Shown piece by piece: positions 14,621-23,287 of a DNA stretch of 25,326 nucleotides. This stretch comes from JAGOUU01 sp964387745. Lineage in GTDB: Bacteria > Pseudomonadota > Gammaproteobacteria > JAGOUU01. The stretch is from positions 1 to 25,326 of the forward strand of contig CAYLXL010000032.1 in assembly GCA_964387745.1 (NCBI GenBank), given 5' to 3'. Within the stretch, counting starts at the first letter, position 1. Every line of letters starts with the position of its first letter. The position numbers and the translations under genes were made by a program. The notes under the pieces were generated by a model. That model ran no database searches. It was not told the DNA's origin and saw nothing but the letters and a program-made list of their open reading frames with translations.

Positions 14621-15633
14621 AAGATACCTCCTACATTTGGTAGATTTAGATTAAAATCAAATGTTTTTCTGAGATATTTATCGCTGGTGACATTAATAGT
14701 TGTCGTGGTCTGCATAGCAACGGGTGCGTTTAATATCTTAAATGAAGTATCGAGTTGTGATTGGGTGTGTTTATTGATTGATCGCATTAAAAAGCTGATA
14801 GTAAAATTAGTAATCGGAGAAGTACCTAGATTATTAGCAGTGTCATATCTGTCATTGATGCCATCTGAATCTGTATCTTGTCCGTATAAGATTTGCATGT
14901 TTTCAACATAGGGAACAACTAATTCTTCAACATTGTTTTTAACACGATATAAACCGGGTGTATTATTGACAGTTTTAACATAATAGCTATGGACATTTAT
15001 TCTGTAGATTTCTGCCCCAGCATTTAAACTGCCGACTGATACAGTGGGTGTTATAGCATTATTTGAAACTGTTGCTACTTGAAAGACCACTGTTCGTTGG
15101 CAGTCTGAAACTAATAATATATCGCCAACGCTGACATTGTTTTGAATTCCATTGGCACTAAGTGTCGCACCAGTGGTATCACTAGAGAGTATGCCAGAAG
15201 CATTGGTATCTGAGAACCGAAGAGTGATCACGTCAGAGCCTGCGTTCGGTGTAAGTGTTGCCATTTGCCCTTGCAAAGCAGGTGTCCACCCCGCAGTAGG
15301 GCTATTTAAAGAAAATGTAGAATTAATTCCTGTGGAGTTAGCTTCAAATCCGCTTACGATGTTACTCAGAGTGTAATCAAATGTGGGGGTTATTTTGTAT
15401 TCAAGTTCTGCAGCGCTTGAATTACAGCCGTAAAAGCCAGCTACTTGCATATCGTCATGTATGTAACTATAGGCGGTTCTGGCATTTTGATAAAGGTACA
15501 GTAAATCTGATTGGTAATTATAAGCAGTTTTATAATTAGCATATAGCCCCAAAACGGTGCTAATGACAATAGTCGCTAGGACTAAGTCTAATAATAATTC
15601 TACAATTGTTAAGCCAGAAATTTTTCTCTTCAT
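14617..15633 (-). CDS. pilW: Minor pilin / assembly protein PilW
   Basis: Protein of 338 residues, the largest of the minor pilins here. The prepilin site is KISG/LTIVELLLDL with Leu at +1 and Glu at +5. The signature ARTAYSYIHDDMQVAGFYGC matches the PilW pattern of a helix ending in D-x-x-x-A-G-x-x-G-C. It overlaps pilV upstream and pilX downstream by 4 nt each. It contributes to the pilus initiation complex at the inner membrane. Confidence 0.9.
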   Translation of the reverse strand: MKRKISGLTIVELLLDLVLATIVISTVLGLYANYKTAYNYQSDLLYLYQNARTAYSYIHDDMQVAGFYGCNSSAAELEYKITPTFDYTLSNIVSGFEANSTGINSTFSLNSPTAGWTPALQGQMATLTPNAGSDVITLRFSDTNASGILSSDTTGATLSANGIQNNVSVGDILLVSDCQRTVVFQVATVSNNAITPTVSVGSLNAGAEIYRINVHSYYVKTVNNTPGLYRVKNNVEELVVPYVENMQILYGQDTDSDGINDRYDTANNLGTSPITNFTISFLMRSINKHTQSQLDTSFKILNAPVAMQTTTTINVTSDKYLRKTFDFNLNLPNVGGIL

Positions 15634-16112
15634 ATTTGACCCACCATTTGATAAGTGGTTACTACTGTTTTATATGTCCATTGGATTTGAATAGTATAAA
15701 TAGCATTACTACCGCTTATTTCTTGTGTTATTTTAGCTTTGCCATTAGGGAAGTTGGTTTTAATATTATTCAACCAAATATTGAGATCATACACAGCAAG
15801 ATTATCAGGCGTGCAGCTGCTGGTAATGCATATTGGTGAAGTTGCTATAGTTGATGGTGTATTAGTATAATCGCTTAATATATAAGGCGAGCCAGCTCTG
15901 CGTGCGACCGCAGGATTGCCAGACAGTCTTTGAATGTAATCATAGGCATATAAAGATGCTTTCATATTGAAAATACTATTATTTAAGTAAATGGTATTTT
16001 GCGTTTGCATCAGTGCAATCCCTACTAATCCAAAGCTTACGATAATAATAGTCGCTAAAGTTTCTATTAAGCCTAAGCCCTTTTGTTGGCTACGCTTTAT
16101 TTTTACGGACAT
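15630..16112 (-). CDS. pilV: Minor pilin PilV
   Basis: Protein of 160 residues. The prepilin site is QQKG/LGLIETLATIIIVSFGLVGIA, the family consensus with Glu5. The downstream helix contains MQTQNTIYLNNSIFNMKASL, typical of PilV, where YDYIQR replaces the more usual DMADR. The start overlaps the preceding fimT-like gene by 10 nt. It acts with FimU/FimT, PilW and PilX as the tip primer. Confidence 0.88.
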   Translation of the reverse strand: MSVKIKRSQQKGLGLIETLATIIIVSFGLVGIALMQTQNTIYLNNSIFNMKASLYAYDYIQRLSGNPAVARRAGSPYILSDYTNTPSTIATSPICITSSCTPDNLAVYDLNIWLNNIKTNFPNGKAKITQEISGSNAIYTIQIQWTYKTVVTTYQMVGQI

Positions 16113-16666
16113 GTTAAACCTTCGGCGGTTACCTGCCCGTTACTTGTTAATACAATACGGTGACCACCGTTACCTGCACATTTTTTTGGTCTGAATTCAA
16201 AAGTACCAGAGCCGCGCGTTACCAGGTTTGCTTCATTAATAGTGACACTGGTGGTCGGGGCCGTTATATTTAATCCTGCGTTACTTGGATTTGCTTTTAC
16301 TTTTAGAAGGGTATCAGTACCGGCATCATAAACGCCATTACTCGAAGCATCTGTAAATAACAACCACCCGTTAGCCCACACGTCAGTGGCTGGATTGGTT
16401 GTGTAATTTACGCATGTATTATTCGTAGAGTTCTTCGCGCAGATCGAAACTGAGCCATCAGTAGTTTCAGCTTCACTAATGGCAAGCTGAATGGCATTGA
16501 CAAAATCATGTGAATCTTGCGTAGCTTGATTACCTTGGAATACACTGGACATATTAGGTACAGCTAAAACTAAAGCTATTCCCAAAATGCTTACAGCAAT
16601 AATCAGCTCTATTAAAGTAAAAGCTTTTTGTAAATTAATTTTATTAATGCTGCTATATTTATACAT
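16103..16666 (-). CDS. GspH/FimT-family minor pilin (copy 1)
   Basis: Protein of 187 residues. The mature N-terminus FTLIELIIAVSILGIALVLAVPNM and the DFVNAIQLAISEAETTDGSVSICA block (usually with R-S-E-A-x-x) identify the GspH/FimT/FimU pilin family. The cleavage site reads LQKA/FTLIEL: Ala occupies -1, where Gly is almost invariant. The Cys residues near the C-terminus (KKCAGNGG, GLTCP) could form the family disulfide. The GRxR DNA-binding motif reported for FimT is not present (SNGQVT). It is probably a FimU-type tip pilin. No ribosome binding site is seen. Confidence 0.85.
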   Translation of the reverse strand: MYKYSSINKINLQKAFTLIELIIAVSILGIALVLAVPNMSSVFQGNQATQDSHDFVNAIQLAISEAETTDGSVSICAKNSTNNTCVNYTTNPATDVWANGWLLFTDASSNGVYDAGTDTLLKVKANPSNAGLNITAPTTSVTINEANLVTRGSGTFEFRPKKCAGNGGHRIVLTSNGQVTAEGLTCP

Positions 16667-16688
16667 TTTATAAGTAATATAAGAAAAT

Positions 16689-17276
16689 TTAATTTTTGAT
16701 AATAATAGAAGACGTATTACTATCTAGCCTTCCAATTTTATTTATCTTTATATCAAAATTATAGTACAAATTATCGTAGAAGATTGTTGTGTTGAGAGGG
16801 GAGGAAAAGCTACTGTCTTGATGATTAAAAGAAATTATTGGTTGATTGGAAAAATGTTTAATGGTTATATTTTCATTTTTATTAATTATGGGATCAAATC
16901 GATAAATGATTTTCGATAAATTTTTATCATTACTGCCATAAAAAATAATTATACTGTTATGCCAATTGCCGCTGCATTGTTTTAGGGCCTGATCATAAGC
17001 GCAAATACTAACAGTTTTTTTGCTGATTAATGCTGTAGTTTGCGCTAGCGTAAAAAGATGATTCAGTCTGTTTTGTAATATTTGGGTTTTACGCTGATAA
17101 AAATATTTATGAACGTAAGTAATGCTAATATAAGTTAAATAAGATATTAAACCTATGGTGATTAATAGTTCTATTATGGTAAAACCAGTTGTGTTTTTAT
17201 TTTTTCGAATATCTCGCGGGCAGTTTTTGCCAGCATCGATAATAATCTTTTTGCCTATACGATGAGTTAAGCGCAT
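16689..17276 (-). CDS. GspH/FimT-family minor pilin (copy 2), overlaps hmgA
   Basis: Protein of up to 195 residues. The prepilin site is TTG/FTIIELLITIGLISYL with Glu5, followed by QNRLNHLFTLAQTTALISKK and TVSICAYDQALKQC, as in FimT/FimU. The only ATG, at 17276, lies 80 nt inside hmgA and gives an unusually long 31-residue leader. An ATT about 9 codons before the cleavage site would give a normal leader but is a rare start. The C-terminus has IGRLDS, a partial match to the GRxR motif of DNA-binding FimT. It is more AT-rich than copy 1. Translation is probably coupled to hmgA. Confidence 0.78.
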   Translation of the reverse strand: MRLTHRIGKKIIIDAGKNCPRDIRKNKNTTGFTIIELLITIGLISYLTYISITYVHKYFYQRKTQILQNRLNHLFTLAQTTALISKKTVSICAYDQALKQCSGNWHNSIIIFYGSNDKNLSKIIYRFDPIINKNENITIKHFSNQPIISFNHQDSSFSSPLNTTIFYDNLYYNFDIKINKIGRLDSNTSSIIIKN

Positions 17277-18528
17277 ATTCTGTTACATCCCAGGCTAGAT
17301 TACTTTCAAGCATAAAAGCTAAAGTGTTATGGTAGTATTCTGGTTTAAGATCAACTTGTTCAGCCGCTAGAGTGCTATTACAATCAGGGCCATGTGGTGT
17401 CATTCTATTGTGTAGCGAATAGCCACCTGGTAGAAAACCATCTGGCTTTGCATCATAAACACCTCTGATTAAACCCATAAACTCGCTCATAATATTACGA
17501 TGGAAGTATGGTAGTCGGAAAGTCTCTGTAGCTACCATCCAGCGTGGAGGGAATATAACAAAATCTAAATTAGCTACTCCTGCGACAACAGATGGTGACG
17601 TAAGCACGGTAAATATAGAGGGGTCTGGATGGTCAAAGCTAACTGTATTGAGCGTATTATAGAGATCTAAATTATATTTATAAGGTGCATAGTTGCCATG
17701 CCAGGCTACAACATTGCAAGGCGAATTGTTAAGAGTAGTTTCAAAAAAAGATCCTTGATACTTACATACCCATGTGCAAGATTTATTATCAGCATTTTCA
17801 AAAGCAGCTGTAGGGTATAAAAAGTGTCGAGGATTGGCTAAGCAATTGGCACCTATTACTCCTAACTCTGGTAATTCAAATGGCGAGCCAAAATTTTCGG
17901 CTATATAACCTCGGATAGTTTCTGAAATTAGATCGACTTTAAATCTTATTCCGCGTGGGATAACTATAATCTCTGATTGGCTATCGTCTGCAGAAACAAT
18001 AAGCTCGCCGAATTCCGTTGTAAATAGGGCTTTGCCTGCTTGCATAACGATTAACAATTCTGCATCGTGATTAGAAAAATAGAGTCGGTCTGAACTCATG
18101 CTGCGATTAGCAAAAAATAAGTTTGCACAAGCGCCAGTTAACGCTTTAGGGTCGCCAAAACCAGCAAGAGATTTCACACCCATCAGAAAATTGATGTTAT
18201 TTTTTGCATCAGGGTATATTTCCGGCGACCAGCGGTATTGATTGGGAGTTTGAATGTCTTGGTTATACGGAGGGCTTTGCCATGAAGGATGTTGAAATTT
18301 CTCAAAGGGTTCATGTACTACAGAAGGTTGCACTCGGTAGCACCAACTAAGCTTGGTATGTTGACGTGCTGCTGTAAAAGCACTACCGCTTAATTGCTCT
18401 GCATAAAGTCCTAGAGGAGCCTGTTGTGGTGAGCATTTATTAGTTGGCAAACTTGATGGTATTGCTTCTGATTGATGATAATTGTTGAATCCTGCTAGGT
18501 ATTTTAAATTTCTTTCCATGTTATTCAT
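17197..18528 (-). CDS. hmgA: Homogentisate 1,2-dioxygenase
   Basis: Opens the ring of homogentisate to maleylacetoacetate in tyrosine and phenylalanine breakdown; it is a cytosolic, non-haem Fe(II) enzyme. It has 443 residues (445 in human). Signature blocks include SPQQAPLGLYAEQLSGSAFT, VIPRGIRFKVDL and NVVAWHGNYAPYKYNL. The iron ligands are His343, Glu349 and His379 (in HRNIMSEF and MTPHGPD), each offset by 8 from the human His335, Glu341 and His371. The later pathway genes (maleylacetoacetate isomerase, fumarylacetoacetase) are not beside it. Its 3' end overlaps the first pilin gene, so it is likely the first gene of the pilin transcript. It is divergent from gyrA. Confidence 0.95.
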   Translation of the reverse strand: MNNMERNLKYLAGFNNYHQSEAIPSSLPTNKCSPQQAPLGLYAEQLSGSAFTAARQHTKLSWCYRVQPSVVHEPFEKFQHPSWQSPPYNQDIQTPNQYRWSPEIYPDAKNNINFLMGVKSLAGFGDPKALTGACANLFFANRSMSSDRLYFSNHDAELLIVMQAGKALFTTEFGELIVSADDSQSEIIVIPRGIRFKVDLISETIRGYIAENFGSPFELPELGVIGANCLANPRHFLYPTAAFENADNKSCTWVCKYQGSFFETTLNNSPCNVVAWHGNYAPYKYNLDLYNTLNTVSFDHPDPSIFTVLTSPSVVAGVANLDFVIFPPRWMVATETFRLPYFHRNIMSEFMGLIRGVYDAKPDGFLPGGYSLHNRMTPHGPDCNSTLAAEQVDLKPEYYHNTLAFMLESNLAWDVTEYALNSSYRQKDYYRCWQKLPARYSKK

Positions 18529-18630
18529 TTTGTCTGTCTTATCTATTTTATCGATGAGATTAAGAGATTATAATATTGAAAAATAAGTATATTAGATCAT
18601 AACTTTTATAATAAAAAAATTCACTACCTA

Positions 18631-18639
18631 TGTTATAAT
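18631..18639 (+). promoter_or_regulatory. gyrA extended -10 promoter
   Basis: tgt-tataat is a perfect extended -10 element (TGn-TATAAT). There is no good -35 upstream, which extended -10 promoters do not need. Transcription would start near 18646, 21 nt before the gyrA ATG, and aggg (18655-18658) is the ribosome binding site with 8-nt spacing. Confidence 0.6.
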
Positions 18640-18666
18640 ATGTGATTAATTATCAGGGTATTATAT

Positions 18667-21262
18667 ATGTCAGAAACTGTACAGCGTTCTACTAGTAGTA
18701 TTATTCCAGTCAATATCGAAGATGAGCTTAAACAATCTTATCTAGACTATGCGATGAGTGTAATAGTCGGTCGAGCTCTGCCAGATGTTCGTGACGGCTT
18801 AAAGCCTGTTCATAGGCGAGTACTCTTTGCAATGCGTGAGCTAAGCAATGATTGGAATAAGCCCTATAAAAAGTCTGCTCGCGTGGTCGGTGATGTTATC
18901 GGTAAATACCATCCTCACGGTGACACTGCCGTTTATGACACGATTGTACGCATGGCGCAACCATTTTCCATGCGCTATCTATTAGTTGATGGTCAAGGTA
19001 ACTTTGGTTCTGTTGATGGTGATCCACCAGCTGCTATGCGTTATACCGAAGTACGTATGTCTAAGTTATCTCATAGCTTATTAGCTGATTTAGATAAAGA
19101 AACTGTTGATTTTGCGCCTAACTATGANNNNNNNNNNGTTTTGCCCGACAGTTTTACCTACAAAAATTCCTAACTTATTAGTTAACGGTTCTTCCGGTAT
19201 CGCCGTTGGTATGGCAACCAATATTCCTACGCATAATTTAGGCGAGGTTATTGATGGCTGTCGTGCTTTATTAGCAAATCCTAGTATTAATCTTGAGCAG
19301 TTAATGGGCTATATCAAGGGCCCTGATTTTCCAACAGCGGGGATTATTAATGGCCGTGATGGCATTATTTCTGCTTACAGTACAGGCCGTGGTCGTATTT
19401 ATGTACGGGCTCGGACAGAGATAGAAGAAAATGAGCGTAGTAGTAAGCAATCTATTATTGTAACTGAGTTACCATATCAAGTTAATAAAGCCAGATTAAT
19501 CGAGAAAATTGCAGAATTAGTCAAAGAAAAGCGTATTGAAGGCATTACCGCTTTACGTGATGAGTCAAATAAAGAAGGTATGCGTGTAGTAATAGAAGTA
19601 CGCAAAGGCGAGTCTGCAGATATTATTCTGAATAAGCTTTATTCTTATACTCAAATGCAGACAGTGTACGGTATAAACATGGTTGCTTTAATAGACGGGC
19701 AGCCAAAAGTATTTAGTTTAAAACAATTATTAGAAGCATTTTTAAGACATCGCCGCGAAGTTGTTACCAGAAGAAGTATTTTTGAACTACGCAAAGCACG
19801 TGAACGTGCTCATATATTAGAAGGCTTAGCGATAGCTTTAGCGAATATTGATAATATTATTAATCTAATTAAGACTTCGCAAAGCCCACAAGATGCCAAA
19901 GAAAAATTATTGACGCAAAACTGGCCAGCGATGCAATTGCACGCCATGCTTGCCAAAATTAGTGAAGAAGATTTAAATAATTCTAGACCAGGCGACCTGC
20001 CGGCAGGTTTTGGTTTATTAGACAATCAACACTACAAGCTATCTCCCGTACAAGCGCAGGCAATCTTAGATTTAAGATTACATCGACTCACAGGTCTAGA
20101 AAAAGATAAAATTATTAGTGAATATGAGAATTTATTATTACTCATAAAAGATCTTCTAGATATTCTCAATAATAAAGAACGATTACTAAAAGTTATAGAT
20201 CAAGAGCTACTAGAAGTCAAAGAAGAGTTTGCTGATGTGCGTCGCACAGAAATCCAAAATAGTCAGGACGATATAGTTTTAGAGGATCTTATTGAAGAAG
20301 AGGATGTAGTAGTAACGCTTTCACACAAAGGCTATGTTAAATATCAATCTTTGAGTATTTATCAAACTCAAAAACGTGGTGGCCGTGGTAAAGCAGCAAC
20401 CACTAAAAATGACGAAGATTTTGTTGATAAATTATTAATTGCGAACACTCATGACACTATTTTATGTTTCTCGAGTAAGGGCAAAGTGTATTGGTTAAAA
20501 GTGTATCAATTACCTCAGGCAACTCGTACAGCTCGTGGGCGTCCTATTATCAACCTGTTACCACTTGATAAAGATGAAAAAGTAAATGCTATTTTACCAT
20601 TGAGTGCAAAACATATTGAAAATGGTAATGGTCACTTTGTTGTTATGGCAACTTCTTCAGGGTTAATTAAAAAAACCAGCCTGGAAGAATTCTCTAGACC
20701 AAGGGCAAGCGGTATTATAGCTATTGATCTTTTAGAAAATGATAAATTAGTTGATGTCAGTTTAACCGATGGAAAATATGACATTATGTTGTTTTCTAAT
20801 TCGGGCAAGGCTATAAGATTTTCAGAAGATGCTGTGCGTCCTATGGGGCGAACTGCAAGGGGAGTAAGAGGAATAAAGATATCAGAAGATCAAGAGTTAA
20901 TCGCTTTGATTACCTTATCAGAAAAACTTTGCAAAAACCCTGATTCTGAAGAAAATAACTATACTATATTAACAGCTACTGAAAATGGCTTTGGTAAACG
21001 TACAGCTATATCTGAATATCCAACCCATAATAGAGGTGGGCAGGGTGTCATTGCTATAGCAACTTCAGTAAGAAATGGTAAAGCTGTTAGCGCCATTAAG
21101 GTATCAGCAAGTGATGAATTAATGTTAATTAGTGATGGTGGAACTTTAGTTCGCACAGGTGTAGATGGTATTTCTCAGGTTGGCCGAAATGCACAAGGTG
21201 TCAGACTTATTAATTTATCCAATAGCGAAAAACTGGTAAGTGTGGCAAGAGTAGAAGATTAA
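18667..21262 (+). CDS. gyrA: DNA gyrase subunit A (interrupted by an assembly gap)
   Basis: Type II topoisomerase subunit that cuts and rejoins DNA. Catalytic Tyr126 lies in AAMRYTE (E. coli Tyr122, offset 4). The quinolone-determining region reads HPHGDTAVYD, with Thr at the Ser83 position and Asp at the Asp87 position; Thr is a wild-type variant in some species. The C-terminal beta-pinwheel has the GyrA box QKRGGRG. Ten Ns at 19128-19137 make the frame appear to shift, but the protein continues in frame with VLPTKIPNLLVNGSSGIAVG. Restoring D-G-T-E needs exactly 9 missing bases and gives 864 residues (875 in E. coli). The gene is therefore probably intact. It is followed by serC. Confidence 0.97.
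19128..19137. other. Assembly gap (10 Ns)
   Basis: A run of ten Ns inside gyrA. Coding frames on the two sides differ by one, showing that 10 is a placeholder length. Alignment to the conserved NYDGTE-x-x-P region predicts 9 missing bases. Confidence 0.95.
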
Positions 21263-21288
21263 CTTGAGCAGCGAGATAAGCGTGCCAC

Positions 21289-21318
21289 AACGCTGCAAAA
21301 TGAAAGGCGAAGGGTATA
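21289..21318 (+). repeat. 30-bp dispersed repeat, copy 2
   Basis: 28 of 30 positions match 2083-2112. The copy ends at the base before the serC GTG start. Its aaggcgaaggg stretch is the only plausible ribosome binding sequence for serC, so the repeat seems to supply the translation signal here. Confidence 0.7.
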
Positions 21319-22451
21319 GTGCAAAAAACATTCAATTTCTCTGCTGGGCCAGCTATGCTACCTATAGAGGTGATGCAGCAAGCTCAAGCAGAATTTCTTG
21401 ATTTCTATCACGGCATGTCAGCGATGGAGATAAACCATCGTCACAATAGATTTAGCGAATTAATAGAAGAATTAAATAGCAATCTGATAAAGTTACTAAA
21501 TATTCCTAGAAACTATAGGGTACTTTGGACGACAGGTGGCGGCACGTTACAGTTTTCGGCGATACCACTTAACTTATCCGGTGGTGGTTTTGATACTCAA
21601 AATAAAAATAAATATACAGCTGATTATTTATGCACCGGCCATTGGTCAAGGCGATCGGCAGAAGCTGCGCATAGATACATTCAAGTTAACAGTGTTATTA
21701 ATCCAGAAGATAATACAGTATTTAACCAGAAAAACTATCAAGATTATTTATCTAAAGCGCCGTTATATTTATACTATACACCTAATGAGACTATTAGTGG
21801 TTTAAAGTTTCACTATATTCCTGATACATCTGGCTATACTAATAATCCACCACTGATTGCTGATATGACTTCTTGTATCTTATCAGAACCGATAGATGTC
21901 AATAAATTTGGCATTATTTTTGCTTCCACGCAAAAAAACATGGGTCACAGCGGTTTAACCTTAATTATTATTCGAGAAGATTTATTACAAGATAATCAAT
22001 ATATACCTGATGTTATTAATTATAAATTACTGAAGTGCATAAATCTATTTTAAACACTCCGCCTACTTATAATTTTTATACAACTAATTTAGTTTTAAAA
22101 TGGTTGCTATCTAAAGGCGGTCTGTCTGAAATAGGTAGGCTAAATATTAAAAAAGCACAAAAGCTCTATAATTTTATTGATAATAGCGAGCATTATAATA
22201 ATAATATTAACTCTGATAATCGATCGTTGATGAATGTTGTATTTTCTTTCAGAAATCTTCCTGCAAATAAAAACCTAAGCCAAGTTGAGCCGGCCTTTAT
22301 TTCTGAGGCAGAGAATAATTTTTTATTCAATCTGGCAGGTCATCGGTCTGTTGGTGGTTTCAGAGCTAGTATTTATAATGCTATGCCAGAAGCAGGAGTA
22401 GATAGACTAATTGAATTCATGACAGCATTCTCTGCATTTTTAGACAAATGA
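21319..22451 (+). pseudogene. serC: Phosphoserine aminotransferase, frameshifted
   Basis: PLP enzyme that makes 3-phosphoserine for serine (and 4-phosphohydroxythreonine for pyridoxal). The start is GTG (MQKTFNFSAGPAMLP), and the PLP lysine is Lys206 in STQKNMGHSGLT. The frame runs 21319-22053 and ends early after NYKLL. The rest of the protein continues from 22035 in another frame (HKSILNTPPTYNFYTTNLVL, GHRSVGGFRASIYNAMPEAG). Inserting one base after ctgaa (22030-22034) restores a 377-residue protein that aligns with E. coli (362) without a gap. No other damage is seen. It may be a recent pseudogene or a sequencing error; a draft assembly makes the latter quite possible. Confidence 0.9.
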
Positions 22452-22467
22452 TATAACCTCAAGACTT

Positions 22468-23190
22468 ATGATAAATTCGACGCAAAAGACCACAGATATT
22501 CCTATTATAACTATTGATGGCCCGGTGGGGTCTGGCAAAGGTAGTTTGGCCGTAATGTTGGCCAAGCATCTTAATTTTCATTTATTAGATAGTGGGGCTT
22601 TGTATAGGGTGTTAGCGTTAGCTATTTCCAAACAAGGGGTTGCAGTTGATGATGAGCAGGCTATTCAGAAAATGGCTGTGAATTTGAAGATAAGCTTTCG
22701 CGAGAAGAGAGTAGGTGAGCCCGCAGCGATAATATTAGACAATCAAGATGTTAGCGATGAAATTAGGCAGGAGCAGTGCGGCAGCTTAGCATCTGTGATT
22801 TCAGCCTACCTACCAGTGAGAGTTGCACTTATGGGGCGACAGCGAGAATTTCTAAAAAAACCTGGTTTAGTTGCCGATGGTCGCGACATGGGTACAGTAG
22901 TTTTTCCAGACGCTCATATTAAGTTTTTCCTGACCGCAAGCCAGGAAATAAGGGCGCAGCGCAGATTGCGGCAGTTGCAAGATAAGCCTTGTTCTGTTAA
23001 TCTTACAAGTCTATTAGAGGAAATAAAAAGAAGGGATGAGCGCGATATTAATCGCTCCATTGCTCCTTTAAAGCCTGCAAATGATGCTATTGTTATAGAC
23101 AGCTCTGATATGACCATTAATCAAGTCTTTAATAAGATGGTAGAAGTTATTAATAGTTCTGCTATATCTTCTTCTAATAGAACAGAGTAA
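22468..23190 (+). CDS. cmk: Cytidylate kinase
   Basis: Phosphorylates CMP and dCMP with ATP. It has 240 residues (227 in E. coli). The P-loop is ITIDGPVGSGKGSLA (residues about 14-28), LLDSGALYR binds the nucleotide, and VADGRDMGTVVFPDA, RRLRQLQ and RRDERDINRSIAPLKPA complete the family pattern. The short C-terminal Ser-rich tail is not conserved. It starts 16 nt after serC and is followed by rpsA, the usual gammaproteobacterial order, but aroA is missing between serC and cmk. Confidence 0.96.
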   Translation: MINSTQKTTDIPIITIDGPVGSGKGSLAVMLAKHLNFHLLDSGALYRVLALAISKQGVAVDDEQAIQKMAVNLKISFREKRVGEPAAIILDNQDVSDEIRQEQCGSLASVISAYLPVRVALMGRQREFLKKPGLVADGRDMGTVVFPDAHIKFFLTASQEIRAQRRLRQLQDKPCSVNLTSLLEEIKRRDERDINRSIAPLKPANDAIVIDSSDMTINQVFNKMVEVINSSAISSSNRTE

Positions 23191-23287
23191 ATAAGCGCAG
23201 TATAACTCTTTGTTTTTACTGCATAATATCAACAACCGAAAAAAGAAATAAGGCTGTAGTATGCTAGTTTCAGCCCAGGAAAGACGT

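Noticed and set aside
14594..14911. 105-codon plus-strand frame inside pilW/pilX
   Set aside because: It is antisense to clear pilin genes, has no ribosome binding site and no family resemblance.
18667..19173. Truncated gyrA pseudogene
   Set aside because: The early stop comes only from the ten-base N placeholder; the protein resumes in frame if 9 bases are assumed.
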